From Clostridia bacterium (GTDB taxonomy: Bacteria > Bacillota > Clostridia > Christensenellales > Aristaeellaceae): a stretch of DNA of 40,058 nucleotides. Of this stretch, positions 15,733 to 24,275 are shown piece after piece. Numbering within the stretch: position 1 is the first letter of the stretch; every line of letters starts with the position of its first letter. Location of the stretch: contig JAFUFC010000151.1 in assembly GCA_017470095.1 (NCBI GenBank), positions 1-40,058 of the forward strand, given 5' to 3'. A program made the position numbers and the translations under genes. The notes under the pieces are model-generated. The model ran no database searches. It was not told where the DNA came from and saw only the letters and a list, made by a program, of their open reading frames with translations.

Positions 15733-16509
15733 ATGCGCGCAGAGGCCAAAGGCATCGAAATCCATTATGAGCAATACGGCGCGGCAGGCGCTCCTCCGGT
15801 GCTGTGCCTGCATGGCTGGGGCTGCACGGTAAAACATTTTGAACCCATCGCAAACGACTTATCGAACGATTACTTCGTCACAGTGATCGATTTTCCGGCT
15901 CATGGTCAAAGCCAGAAGCCGGAAACGCCCTGGGGTGTTTCTGATTTTGCGGAATGCGGGAAGGAACTGGTGGAGAAATTGGGCATCGCGCCCTGCGACA
16001 TCATTGCCCATTCCTTTGGCGGCCGGGTGGCGCTGTATCTTTCGTCCCACTGGCCGGAGTTGGTCAAGCGCCTGGTGATCACCGGCGGCGCGGGATTAAA
16101 AAAGGAACCCACTGCCGAACAGAAAAAGAAAAGTGAAGCCTACCAGCGGAAAAAGAAATTTTTGCAGAATCTGAGCAAGGTGCCGCTGCTGGGCGGCACG
16201 GCGGAAAAGAGCCTGGAGACTTTGCGGCGTAAGTACGGTTCCGCCGATTACAACGCCCTGGACGCCGACATGCGAAAGACTTTTGTAAAGGTGATTTCAG
16301 AAGATTTGCGCCCCCTGCTGCCGCAGATCCAGGCATCCACCCTGCTGGTTTGGGGTGAAAACGATCAGGATACGCCCCTGTGGATGGGAAAGACCATGGA
16401 GCAGGAAATCCCGGACGCGGGGTTGGTCATTTTTGAAAACGATGATCATTTCGCTTATCTTCGCCAATGGCCCCGGTTCGTGGCGGTGGTCAGGGCATTT
16501 TTAACATAA
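15733..16509 (+). CDS. Alpha/beta hydrolase
   Basis: A 258-residue alpha/beta-hydrolase. Oxyanion region LHGWGC is near residue 26. The nucleophile elbow AHSFGG has Ala in place of the first Gly of GxSxG. The acid is probably Asp in WGENDQDTP, and the His is in ENDDHFAYL near the end. AAGGAGGGAGC precedes the ATG. It ends 13 bases before the MurF-like gene and is followed by ddl and alr, so a cell-envelope role is plausible but only by neighbourhood. Substrate unknown. Confidence 0.85.
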   Translation: MRAEAKGIEIHYEQYGAAGAPPVLCLHGWGCTVKHFEPIANDLSNDYFVTVIDFPAHGQSQKPETPWGVSDFAECGKELVEKLGIAPCDIIAHSFGGRVALYLSSHWPELVKRLVITGGAGLKKEPTAEQKKKSEAYQRKKKFLQNLSKVPLLGGTAEKSLETLRRKYGSADYNALDADMRKTFVKVISEDLRPLLPQIQASTLLVWGENDQDTPLWMGKTMEQEIPDAGLVIFENDDHFAYLRQWPRFVAVVRAFLT

Positions 16510-16522
16510 AGGGTGAACGGTT

Positions 16523-18184
16523 ATGTTCGATTTTTTCTATCAGCCGGAGGGCATGCTTTTCTTACTCGCCATCGGCGAAGCGGTGGGTATGGTGCTGGCA
16601 GCGCGGATTTTGCTGCATTATTTCCAGCTGGAAAGCTACCAGTTTCGAGGGTATTTTAAAACCGTCCTGCGGCAATGGAAACATGCCTATGCCCCCGGGG
16701 TTGTGCTGACGCTGGGGTTCTTTATCTGTTATATTGCTTTTGCGATTGTTTTGGGTTGGCATACTTTCCTGCCGCTACCTTTCACAGTGTTGGGATTGAT
16801 CCAGGCGCTGCTGGGCTTTTGGCTGTACCGGCGGGCCGTGAAAAATCCCCAAAAGAAAAAGTTCGCGATGACGGCCCGCATGAAGCGGCTGTATGTAGTG
16901 CTGGCCTTGGTGTGCGCGGCCGCGGTGGGGCTGAATGCTTGGTGTGTCAAAGTCACCACCTATTTGGTCAAGGATAATCTTTTTTTCGATAGGCTGAACA
17001 CGTTTTTGTGTTATATTCGTCCCTCCCTATTTCTTCCCTTGCTCGTCGCTCTGGCCGGGTTGTTGGCCCTGCCCATCGAACGGCTGATTTTCCATCTGTA
17101 TTTCAGGGACGCGGAAAAGAAGCTGATGGAAAATCCCCGGCTCATCCGTATCGGCATCACCGGCAGCTACGGAAAAACCAGCACCAAATTCATCCTGGCC
17201 GAAATCCTTTCGCAAAAATACAACGTGCTGGCCACGCCCGCATCATTTAATACCCCCATGGGCGTCACCCGCATCATTCGGGAGCGGCTGACCCCTTCCC
17301 ACCAGGTGTTCATTGGGGAAATGGGCGCAAGGCACGTGGGGGAAATCAAGGAGCTGTGTCATCTGGTGCATCCCACCATTGGCATTTTGACCGCCGTGGG
17401 ACCCCAGCATTTGGACACCTTCAAGACCCTGGAGCGCATCGAAAAAACCAAATACGAGCTGATCGACGCCCTGCCCGATGACGGCCTGGCCGTGTTTATG
17501 AACGATGACGGCATCGTGAAAAAGCTTTACGATAAAACGGAAAAGCCCAAGCGGCTGGCGGCGAAGGAAGGCGCTGACGCCTGGGCGGAGGACGTCGTCC
17601 TGTCCCCCCAGGGGTGCCATTTCATCCTGCGCTTCAAGGACGGCGGCAGCATTCCTTGCGAAACGATCTTGCTTGGCGAGCACAACATCAAAAACCTCCT
17701 GGCAGCCAGCCTGGTTGCCAAGCACTTGGGACTGACGGATGGCCAAATCGCCCGGGGTATCCGCAATTTGAAACCCGTGGAGCATCGCTTGCAGCTGCTC
17801 AAAACCCCCGGCGGTATCGGCGTGATTGACGATGCGTTTAACACCAATCCCCGTTCCAGCCAGGAGGCGCTGAAGGTGCTCTCTTCCTTCCCGGGCAAGC
17901 GCGTCATTGTCACCCCCGGCATGGTGGAATTGGGCGCGGAGGAAGAAAAATATAACGAGGAATTCGGGAAGGCCATGGCGGCGTGCGTGGATGAAGCGGT
18001 GCTGGTGGGCAAAAAGCATACGCTGCCCATCCAAAAGGGCCTGCGTGGCGCGGGCTTCCCGCAGGAAAACATGCATGTGGTCGCTTCCTTGGAGGAAGCG
18101 GTGGCGGTGGTGAATGGCCTGGTCCGGCCCGGCGATACGGTGATGTATGAAAATGATCTGCCGGATCATTACAGCGAAAACTGA
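16523..18184 (+). CDS. murF: MurF-like Mur ligase with N-terminal membrane domain
   Basis: A 553-residue Mur ligase. Residues 1-190 hold about five membrane helices (near 10-32, 57-78, 82-101, 121-145, 163-185). The ATP-binding motif GITGSYGKTS is at 211-220, followed by the central-domain segment AVGPQHLDTFKTLE and the C-terminal-domain motif VIDDAFNTNPRSS, which is characteristic of MurF. MurF joins D-Ala-D-Ala to UDP-MurNAc-tripeptide. The next gene is ddl, which makes that dipeptide. Typical MurF is about 450 residues and soluble, so the membrane part is an added domain. Without another murF check it could also be a MurF paralogue. Start supported by AAAGGGTGAACGGTT. Confidence 0.83.
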   Translation: MFDFFYQPEGMLFLLAIGEAVGMVLAARILLHYFQLESYQFRGYFKTVLRQWKHAYAPGVVLTLGFFICYIAFAIVLGWHTFLPLPFTVLGLIQALLGFWLYRRAVKNPQKKKFAMTARMKRLYVVLALVCAAAVGLNAWCVKVTTYLVKDNLFFDRLNTFLCYIRPSLFLPLLVALAGLLALPIERLIFHLYFRDAEKKLMENPRLIRIGITGSYGKTSTKFILAEILSQKYNVLATPASFNTPMGVTRIIRERLTPSHQVFIGEMGARHVGEIKELCHLVHPTIGILTAVGPQHLDTFKTLERIEKTKYELIDALPDDGLAVFMNDDGIVKKLYDKTEKPKRLAAKEGADAWAEDVVLSPQGCHFILRFKDGGSIPCETILLGEHNIKNLLAASLVAKHLGLTDGQIARGIRNLKPVEHRLQLLKTPGGIGVIDDAFNTNPRSSQEALKVLSSFPGKRVIVTPGMVELGAEEEKYNEEFGKAMAACVDEAVLVGKKHTLPIQKGLRGAGFPQENMHVVASLEEAVAVVNGLVRPGDTVMYENDLPDHYSEN

Positions 18185-18199
18185 CGGAGGAAATAAGCA

Positions 18200-19426
18200 A
18201 TGAGCAAAATGCAGCTGGGCGTGATTTATGGCAGCCGGTCCTGTGAACATGACGTGTCCATCATCAGCGCCGTGCAACTGATGCGCAGCGTGGACAGGGA
18301 AAAGTATGATGTGATTCCGGTGTACATCAGCCGGAAGGGCGAATGGTTTACCGGGCCGGCGCTGCTGGATATGAAAACCTACACCAATTTTGATCCCTTT
18401 ATGAAGGGGATCACCCCGGTGCATCTGGATTTGACTGCCGGTTCCGGCGCGCTTTTGCATTTTGCCCCCGCCAAGGGCCTGTTTGGCGGCGGAAAGGAAG
18501 AGGTCGTCGCGCGGATTGACTGCGCCGTGCCGGTGATGCACGGGCTGCATGGGGAAGACGGCTCTTTGCAGGGCCTGCTGGAAATGGCGGACCTTCCCTA
18601 TACGTCCAGCGGCGTCACGCCCTCCGCCATCGGCATGGACAAAATTGCCATGAAGCGATTTTTTAAAGCCTTTGATTTTCCCATCCTGCCGGACTGCGCC
18701 GTGACCCGCTCCCAATGGGAAAAGGACGCGGAAAAGGTGATCGAGCGGATTGAAAAAGCGCTGCCCTATCCCGTGTTCGTCAAGCCCGCCTGCCTGGGCT
18801 CCTCCATCGGCGTCAGCCCGGCCAAGGATCGGGATGCCCTGCGGGACGCCCTTGAATTGGCTTTTTCCTATGACCGCCGGGTGTTGATCGAGCAGGGGTT
18901 GGATAAGCCCATCGAGGTCAATTGCTCGGTGCTGGGTTTTGACGGGGAGCGTCAGGCATCTGTGCTGGAAATGAGCAATACCGGCGCGGGTTTCCTGGAT
19001 TTTGCCGACAAATACCTGCCCGATCACGGGGCCAGCAAGGGCATGGCCAGCTTAAAGCGCATCGTGCCCGCACCCATCGGCGATGAATTGACGAAAGAAT
19101 TGCAGGATTTGTCCATGGATATTTTTGACGCCATGGACTGCAAGGGCGTGGTGCGCATCGATTATATGATTGATCGGACCAGCGGAAAACATTACATCAC
19201 CGAAATCAACACCATTCCCGGCTCCCTGGCCTTTTATCTGTGGCAGCCCACCGGGTTGCCCTACGCCAAGCTGATCGATGAAATGGTAAAATGCGCCATG
19301 AAGGCCCATGAAGAAAAGGAACGCAATTCATTCGCCTTCTCTTCCGATATCCTTTCCGGCGTGCAGTTGGGCGGTAAGGCCGGGGGCAAGCTGGGGGGCA
19401 GCAAGCTGGGCGGCGGCAAATTGTAA
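18200..19426 (+). CDS. ddl: D-alanine--D-alanine ligase
   Basis: ATP-grasp ligase that makes D-Ala-D-Ala for peptidoglycan; 408 residues. The N-terminus has GSRSCEHDVSIISA, then VMHGLHGEDGSLQG, the ATP-grasp segment FVKPACLGSSIGVS and the metal-binding EINTIPGSLAF. The omega-loop region reads DFADKYL, like D-Ala rather than D-lactate ligases. The family usually ends near residue 350-370. Here the last ~22 residues form a Gly/Lys-rich tail (GGKAGGKLGG, then GGGKL). GGAGGAAATAAGC precedes the ATG. It lies 15 bases after the MurF-like gene. A strong terminator follows. Confidence 0.95.
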   Translation: MSKMQLGVIYGSRSCEHDVSIISAVQLMRSVDREKYDVIPVYISRKGEWFTGPALLDMKTYTNFDPFMKGITPVHLDLTAGSGALLHFAPAKGLFGGGKEEVVARIDCAVPVMHGLHGEDGSLQGLLEMADLPYTSSGVTPSAIGMDKIAMKRFFKAFDFPILPDCAVTRSQWEKDAEKVIERIEKALPYPVFVKPACLGSSIGVSPAKDRDALRDALELAFSYDRRVLIEQGLDKPIEVNCSVLGFDGERQASVLEMSNTGAGFLDFADKYLPDHGASKGMASLKRIVPAPIGDELTKELQDLSMDIFDAMDCKGVVRIDYMIDRTSGKHYITEINTIPGSLAFYLWQPTGLPYAKLIDEMVKCAMKAHEEKERNSFAFSSDILSGVQLGGKAGGKLGGSKLGGGKL

Positions 19427-19440
19427 TTGATCCCATTCAG

Positions 19441-19484
19441 CAAATTCCTTCGTCTGTGTTAAAGACGGAGGAATTTGTTTTCAG
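19441..19484 (+). terminator. Intrinsic terminator after ddl
   Basis: A 15-bp stem (19441-19455 with 19463-19477, one G·U pair) with a 7-base loop, followed by TTTTC. It closes the GNAT-hydrolase-murF-ddl unit. Confidence 0.85.
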
Positions 19485-19541
19485 GAAATTTTCGCTGCCT
19501 GGCAAAAAAACGAAAAAAACGTAGCAAAGATGGAAACAATA

Positions 19542-19550
19542 TGCTATAAT
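19542..19550 (+). promoter_or_regulatory. Extended -10 promoter upstream of alr
   Basis: TGC followed by TATAAT (19545-19550). The -35 position is a poor match (TAGCAA). A tract of A residues lies just upstream (19505-19520). The start would be near 19557, about 92 bases before the alr start. Confidence 0.55.
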
Positions 19551-19648
19551 GTTGTTGCTGATTATGTCATCAGCTTTTTTGCCGTATCATTTCGCATGAA
19601 GGACGCGGCGGGCAGACCGCTCAGGCGGCGGCGAACAGGAGGCCGCAT

Positions 19649-20779
19649 TTGCAGTATCGGGGAACGTACACTCAGGTGGATTTGAGCGCCATCGCGGCCA
19701 ATGCCGCAAAGCTCAAGCAGTCGATTGCGCCTACGCCCCACATGATGGCGGTGGTGAAGGCCAATGCCTACGGGCATGGCTTGGTGCCGGTTTCCCGGGC
19801 GGGCCTGGCGCACGGGGCCGATTGGCTGGGCGTGGCCATTCCCGAAGAAGGGGAAACCCTGCGTCAGGCGGGCATTACCGCACCGGTGCTGGTGCTGGGA
19901 GCGGTGAATGCGCAAGGCGCGGAGGCCGGCGTATGCTTTGGCTTGACCATGACGGTGTTTGATGTGGAACGGGTGCGCCTGATTGAGCAGGCCGCCCAGC
20001 GCCAGGGCAAAGTGGCCCAGGTGCACCTCAAATGCGATACGGGCATGGGCCGCATCGGCGTAAGAAATGAAGCGGAACTGCGCGCTGTGCTGGATGCGAT
20101 TGAGCAATCACACTGTGTTCAATTGACCGGCGCGTTTACTCATTTTGCCGACGCGGACGGGGAAAGCGATGGCTACTCCTTCCGCCAAATGGAGCGCTTT
20201 GCGGCCCTTCGGGCGCTGCTGCCGGACCAGATTTTGGTGCACGCCGCTGCCAGCGCAGCCGGGGCCCGGTATCCCTTGGCCCGGTATGATATGGTGCGGG
20301 AAGGCATTGCGTTGTACGGCTGCGCGCCGGTGAAGGAATGCCCGTCCCTGCGCCCGGCACTTTCCTGGCATACGGAAATTGCGTATATCAAAACGCTGCC
20401 TGCCGGGGAATGCGTCAGCTATGGCTGCACCTATCAAACAGCGGGGGAAACCAAAGTGGCCACGTTGCCGGTGGGTTATGGCGACGGCTACCACCGGGCG
20501 CTGAGCGGCAAGGCCCAGGTGCTCATCGGCGGTGTGCGCTGCCCGGTGATTGGTAGGGTGTGCATGGACCAGATCATGGTGGATGTGACCCACGTGCCGG
20601 AAAAGGAAGCCCATTTGGGGGCGGACTGCGTGCTGCTGGGACGCCAGGGAAATGAAGAAATTACGGCGGCGGAGTTGGCCGCCTGGGCTGACACCATCAG
20701 CTATGAAATGCTCCTGGCCGCCACGGCCCGGGTGCCTGTTCACACCATTGGAGAAACGGGAGAAAGCGATGCAGAATAA
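19649..20779 (+). CDS. alr: Alanine racemase
   Basis: PLP enzyme supplying D-alanine to Ddl and MurF; 376 residues, normal length. Lys37 in VVKANAYGHG is the PLP lysine. The second catalytic residue is expected in the SYGCTYQT segment near residue 265. The CMDQIMVDVT motif is also present. The start is TTG 19649 with AGGAGG six bases upstream; no ATG fits the N-terminus. It has its own promoter after the ddl terminator and overlaps the next gene by 11 bases. Confidence 0.95.
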   Translation: MQYRGTYTQVDLSAIAANAAKLKQSIAPTPHMMAVVKANAYGHGLVPVSRAGLAHGADWLGVAIPEEGETLRQAGITAPVLVLGAVNAQGAEAGVCFGLTMTVFDVERVRLIEQAAQRQGKVAQVHLKCDTGMGRIGVRNEAELRAVLDAIEQSHCVQLTGAFTHFADADGESDGYSFRQMERFAALRALLPDQILVHAAASAAGARYPLARYDMVREGIALYGCAPVKECPSLRPALSWHTEIAYIKTLPAGECVSYGCTYQTAGETKVATLPVGYGDGYHRALSGKAQVLIGGVRCPVIGRVCMDQIMVDVTHVPEKEAHLGADCVLLGRQGNEEITAAELAAWADTISYEMLLAATARVPVHTIGETGESDAE

Positions 20780-21587
20780 TAATACAAAAAAACAAAAGCC
20801 CAAGCGGGAATTGGTCTATAAGCCGTATTTGAAAGGCAATTGGCACGGAAGCGACGCATTGAAGAAGGTGCTGAAGGTGCTTTCCTATTATTTAATCTTT
20901 GCCTTCCTGTTTGTGGTGACCGGATCCTTTTTTTCTTCGGATACGCCGGGCGTTGCCTGGGGCGCCAACCTGGTCATCCTGATCCTGTGCGCGGCGCTGC
21001 TGTACAATGAGGGCGCCCGGGAAGGGGAAAGCCAGGTGGCGTTGGGCGAAATTGCGTATGGCCGGAAGGAAGCGGGCAAGGAAGTGCCCCAGGCAGAGCA
21101 AAGCCGGTGCTTCCATCCCTTGAAGGGCTGGTTCACTGCGCTGTGCGCGGTGCTGCCGCTGATTTTGCTTACCGGGGCATATGCCGTGCAGGCCCAGAAG
21201 CAGGTGTATCAGCTGCAGGCGTTGCCGGAATGGGTATCCTCCTATGAATCGGGAAGCGAAGTGATGCTGCCGCTTTCCTATTACCAGGCCAACGGCGGCA
21301 TAACCCCGGCGGATATTCTGCGCCTGATTACCCGGGTGCTGGTGTTCCCCTTTGCTCAGATCGCCCGGCTGTATGGAGCAGATGCGCTGCTCACGCTGGA
21401 TCGCTGGAGCCCGCTTCTGGTATGTGTGCCCGCGTTGGGGTATCCGCTGGGCTACTTGACCGGCCCCCGGTCCCGGGCCGCGGTGCACGGCGATATTAAG
21501 AGCAACAACAAAAAATATCAGCGCCGCCAGCGCAAGGCTATGAAGGCCCGGCAGCAGCGGGCGGAAAAGAAGAATGAGTTGATTTAA
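20769..21587 (+). CDS. Conserved-looking membrane protein of unknown function
   Basis: A 272-residue protein I do not recognise. It has a basic N-terminus (KKQKPKRELVYKPYLKG) and about four to five membrane helices (near 35-55, 65-84, 120-140, perhaps 180-200, 215-235). The C-terminus is strongly basic (QRRQRKAMKARQQRAEKK). The ATG at 20769 overlaps the end of alr by 11 bases and its stop shares one base with the rsmD start, so it sits within a tight alr-rsmD-coaD operon. The codon use looks like its neighbours. No catalytic motif is visible. Confidence 0.75.
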   Translation: MQNNNTKKQKPKRELVYKPYLKGNWHGSDALKKVLKVLSYYLIFAFLFVVTGSFFSSDTPGVAWGANLVILILCAALLYNEGAREGESQVALGEIAYGRKEAGKEVPQAEQSRCFHPLKGWFTALCAVLPLILLTGAYAVQAQKQVYQLQALPEWVSSYESGSEVMLPLSYYQANGGITPADILRLITRVLVFPFAQIARLYGADALLTLDRWSPLLVCVPALGYPLGYLTGPRSRAAVHGDIKSNNKKYQRRQRKAMKARQQRAEKKNELI

Positions 21588-22138
21588 TGCGCATTATCGC
21601 GGGGGACATGCGTTCCCGGAAGCTGAAAGCTCCGGAAGGAAATGATACCCGGCCCACGGCGGACCGGGTGAAGGAAGCGCTGTTCAGCATTTTGCTGAAC
21701 CGGCTGTACGGAGCCCGGGTGCTGGATCTCTACGGCGGCAGCGGGGCGCTGGCGCTTGAAGCTGTCAGCCGGGGCGCCGGGAGCGCCGTGATCAATGACC
21801 AGGCCATGAAGGCGTGCCGGGTGATTCGGGAAAATATTGACGCGCTGGGCTGTCGGAACAAGGTGAAGCTTTTGCAGATGCGGGACACCGCTGCCATCGA
21901 TGCTCTGGAAGGGAGCGGCGACCAGTTTGACCTGGTGTTTCTGGATCCACCCTACAAGATGGATACGGCCCCGATCTGCGCCCGAATTGAAAGAAAATTA
22001 CTGGCCGAAGGCGGCATGATTGTGGTGGAACACGCCCGGGAAACGCCGCCGGAGGTGGGACTGCCGCTCATGCTTCAGAGCCGACGGGAATACGGCATTA
22101 CGGGGCTAAGCTTTTTTGCTCGGGCAAAGGAGGAATGA
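21587..22138 (+). CDS. rsmD: 16S rRNA (guanine(966)-N(2))-methyltransferase RsmD
   Basis: SAM-dependent methyltransferase of 183 residues that modifies G966 of 16S rRNA. The N-terminus MRIIAGDMRSRKLKAPEG and TRPTADRVKEALFSIL are typical. The SAM-binding loop is VLDLYGGSGALALEA and the catalytic motif is LDPPY. The start shares one base with the previous stop. coaD follows directly, the frequent rsmD-coaD pair. Confidence 0.95.
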   Translation: MRIIAGDMRSRKLKAPEGNDTRPTADRVKEALFSILLNRLYGARVLDLYGGSGALALEAVSRGAGSAVINDQAMKACRVIRENIDALGCRNKVKLLQMRDTAAIDALEGSGDQFDLVFLDPPYKMDTAPICARIERKLLAEGGMIVVEHARETPPEVGLPLMLQSRREYGITGLSFFARAKEE

Positions 22139-22140
22139 CT

Positions 22141-22620
22141 ATGACAACCTGCCTGTACCCGGGCAGCTTTGACCCGGTAACGCTGGGGCATGTGGATATT
22201 ATTTGCCGGGCTGCCCGGATGTTTGACACCGTGGTGGTGGGCGTGCTGCACAACCCGGAGAAGCAGGGCTGCTTCTCGGTGGAAAAACGGGTTGATATGT
22301 TGAAAAAAGCCTGCCGAGACATGAAAAACGTGGAAGTGATCGCTTATGGCGGCCTGCTGGCCCAAATGACAAAGGACATGGGCATCCGCACGGTCGTTCG
22401 CGGGGTTCGGAACGTAGCTGATCTGGAAAATGAAATGACCATGGCCCGCATCAACCATCAGCTGAATCCTGATTTGGATACCGTACTGCTGCCCGCTTCC
22501 CCGGAAAACCAGGAAATCAGCGCCAGCATGGTGCGGCAATTGGCTTCCTTTGGGGCGGATCTGACGCCCTTTGTGCCCCCGGAAGTGCTGCCGGATGTTT
22601 TGGCCGCTTTTTCGAAATGA
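22141..22620 (+). CDS. coaD: Pantetheine-phosphate adenylyltransferase
   Basis: Catalyses the fourth step of coenzyme A synthesis. 159 residues, normal length. The nucleotidyltransferase motif YPGSFDPVTLGHVDI is at the N-terminus, and RGVRNVADLENE plus a C-terminal ISASMVRQLA segment complete the family pattern. Two ATGs are possible. ATG 22141 is preferred because GGAGG lies seven bases upstream, whereas ATG 22135 would be only about one base from it. Confidence 0.96.
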   Translation: MTTCLYPGSFDPVTLGHVDIICRAARMFDTVVVGVLHNPEKQGCFSVEKRVDMLKKACRDMKNVEVIAYGGLLAQMTKDMGIRTVVRGVRNVADLENEMTMARINHQLNPDLDTVLLPASPENQEISASMVRQLASFGADLTPFVPPEVLPDVLAAFSK

Positions 22621-22652
22621 TATGCTGACCCATTCATAAGGAGGGATTTTTT

Positions 22653-23276
22653 ATGGCTTCCGAACGCATTACCACGCTGGCCATTGCTGACCGCATTCAA
22701 TTGGCCATCAATAATGCCAAATCTGTGCCCTTTACCAGCAAGGTGATGGTGGAAAAGGACGAGCTGACCAAGCTGCTCACGCAAATGAACGCCAGCATGC
22801 CCGAAAACCTGGCCCTGGCCGATCAGGTGCTGGAGGAAAAACAACAGATTCTGGAAGAAAGCCGCCGCACTGCGGAAAGTACCACTCGGGAAGCGGCCCA
22901 GCAGGCCCGCACCGCCGTCGAGAATGCCAATGATGCGGCCAACGCCACCATTGCCGACGCTCAAAACCGAGCGTCCGAAATGCTGCGCAACGCTACCGAC
23001 CAGGCCAATGCCATGGTGGCTGACGCCCAAAACCGGGCCAACGCCATGATCGCCGATGCCCAGGCCCGGGCCCAGCAATTAGTGGCGGACAGCGAGATCA
23101 TCGCCCGTGCCCAGGCTGAAGCTCAGGAGATGCTGGAGAGCACCCACCGGGAGTGCGAGGATTTTTCTGCCCGGGTGCATGCTTCCGTAGCCCAGATGAT
23201 GGACCATGCCGACATGGGCCTTTCTCAGCAACTGGATAGCCTGCGCGCCCTGCGCCAGGAGATTGGAAATCAGTAA
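22653..23276 (+). CDS. Alanine-rich coiled-coil protein with 11-residue repeats
   Basis: A 207-residue soluble protein, often labelled ATPase-like or V-ATPase subunit H-like when it occurs next to coaD in Clostridia; no ATPase motif is visible. Residues about 55-165 are a continuous Ala/Gln/Glu-rich coiled coil. ADAQNRA recurs at 101 and 123 and ADAQARA at 134, giving 11- and 22-residue spacing (hendecad type). The N-terminal 40 residues look like a short folded segment (ITTLAIADRIQLAIN). AAGGAGGG precedes the ATG. It could be a DivIVA-like scaffold, but this is speculation. Confidence 0.75.
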   Translation: MASERITTLAIADRIQLAINNAKSVPFTSKVMVEKDELTKLLTQMNASMPENLALADQVLEEKQQILEESRRTAESTTREAAQQARTAVENANDAANATIADAQNRASEMLRNATDQANAMVADAQNRANAMIADAQARAQQLVADSEIIARAQAEAQEMLESTHRECEDFSARVHASVAQMMDHADMGLSQQLDSLRALRQEIGNQ

Positions 23277-23305
23277 AAAAACTGCGGGAAAAAGCAGAAA
23301 ATCCC

Positions 23306-23334
23306 TTGACAGGAAGCGGCCTGACGGCTATACT
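23306..23334 (+). promoter_or_regulatory. Promoter of rpmH-rnpA-yidD-yidC-jag
   Basis: TTGACA (23306-23311), a 17-bp spacer, TATACT (23329-23334). A TATAAT at 23334-23339 overlaps it but would have a 22-bp spacer. The leader before rpmH is about 80 bases. Confidence 0.75.
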
Positions 23335-23420
23335 ATAATGGCTGTCTTGTGGTGCTTTCTATCACAATTCGCCACATCAATGCCATCAGGCATTTGGAAT
23401 TAGAAGGAGTTGTTGGAAAC

Positions 23421-23555
23421 ATGAAACGTACTTATCAGCCCAAGAAACGCCAGCGCAACAAGGTGCACGGCTTCCGTGCCCGCATGAGCACCAAAAATGG
23501 CCGCCGGGTGCTGTCCCGCCGTCGTCGCCGTGGCCGCAAGGAGCTGACGGTCTGA
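23421..23555 (+). CDS. rpmH: Ribosomal protein L34
   Basis: 44 residues, the standard L34 length and sequence: [42 protein letters not shown]. The start at 23421 has AAGGAG 11 bases upstream. It leads the rpmH-rnpA-yidD-yidC-jag operon. Confidence 0.97.
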   Translation: MKRTYQPKKRQRNKVHGFRARMSTKNGRRVLSRRRRRGRKELTV

Positions 23556-23587
23556 TCCGTTTCTCCTTTGTTTCTTGCATGGCTTAG

Positions 23588-23634
23588 CCCGCCCCGCCGC
23601 TTGCCAACGTGCAAAGAACCGTGGGGCGGGTTTT
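23588..23634 (+). terminator. Terminator-like hairpin between rpmH and rnpA
   Basis: CCCGCCCC (23588-23595) pairs with GGGGCGGG (23623-23630); two further pairs extend it. TTTT follows. The loop is long (about 25 bases) with a possible inner hairpin. It probably terminates part of the transcription after rpmH, so that L34 is made in excess of RnpA. Confidence 0.55.
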
Positions 23635-23691
23635 CCTGCTTTTCATGGACTTCCATGGATGGAAAACCCATGAAGGGGAGGATACGTCGCC

Positions 23692-24030
23692 ATGCAGCAG
23701 CAGTACCGCATGCGAAAAAACGGCCAGTTCCGTTATGTCTACAGAAAAGGGAAAGGCGCTGCCTGCCGGGAAATGTCGGTGGGCTTCATGAAGGGCCCTA
23801 AAACGCTGGTCGGGTTTTCCGTAAGCAAAAAAATCGGCAACGCCGTAACACGCAACAAAGTGCGCCGCAGGCTGAGGGAAGCGTTCCGGGCGGAACTACC
23901 TTCTCTCCGGCGGGGCTTGTATGTGGTTACGGCCCGGGAAGCCGCCGCCGAGGCGGATTTTCATCAACTGCAAAAGGGTATGCGGTACCTGCTCAAAAAG
24001 CAGGGGCTGTATAAGGATGGCCCAGTATGA
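23692..24030 (+). CDS. rnpA: Ribonuclease P protein component
   Basis: Protein subunit of RNase P, which matures the 5' end of tRNAs. 112 residues. The conserved RNA-binding motif reads [29 protein letters not shown] precedes the ATG. It overlaps yidD by four bases (ATGA), the usual rnpA-yidD junction. Confidence 0.95.
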   Translation: MQQQYRMRKNGQFRYVYRKGKGAACREMSVGFMKGPKTLVGFSVSKKIGNAVTRNKVRRRLREAFRAELPSLRRGLYVVTAREAAAEADFHQLQKGMRYLLKKQGLYKDGPV

Positions 24031-24275
24031 AGCCTGTGCTTTTGCGCCTGATCCGCTTTTATCAGCGGTACATCAGCCCTCGTAAGCGGTCTTGCTGCTG
24101 CTTTACGCCCACCTGCTCTCACTATGCCTATACGGCGGTGGAGCGGTATGGCGCCGTGCGGGGCGGATGGCTGGCGTTCAAGCGCGTCGTTCGTTGCAAT
24201 CCCTTGTCCAAAGGCGGTTATGACCCCGTGCCCCAGGGCCCCAGCGCTATCATTAGGAGGGACGAAAATCCTTGA
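24027..24275 (+). CDS. yidD: Membrane protein insertion efficiency factor YidD
   Basis: 82 residues with the family core [21 protein letters not shown] and a [12 protein letters not shown] ending. It is thought to assist YidC-dependent insertion. It overlaps both rnpA and yidC by four bases, implying coupled translation. Confidence 0.94.
   Translation: MKPVLLRLIRFYQRYISPRKRSCCCFTPTCSHYAYTAVERYGAVRGGWLAFKRVVRCNPLSKGGYDPVPQGPSAIIRRDENP

Noticed and set aside
17243..19027. 594-codon minus-strand open frame across murF and ddl
   Set aside because: Crosses two real genes on the other strand, has His/Gln-rich low-information content and no start signal.
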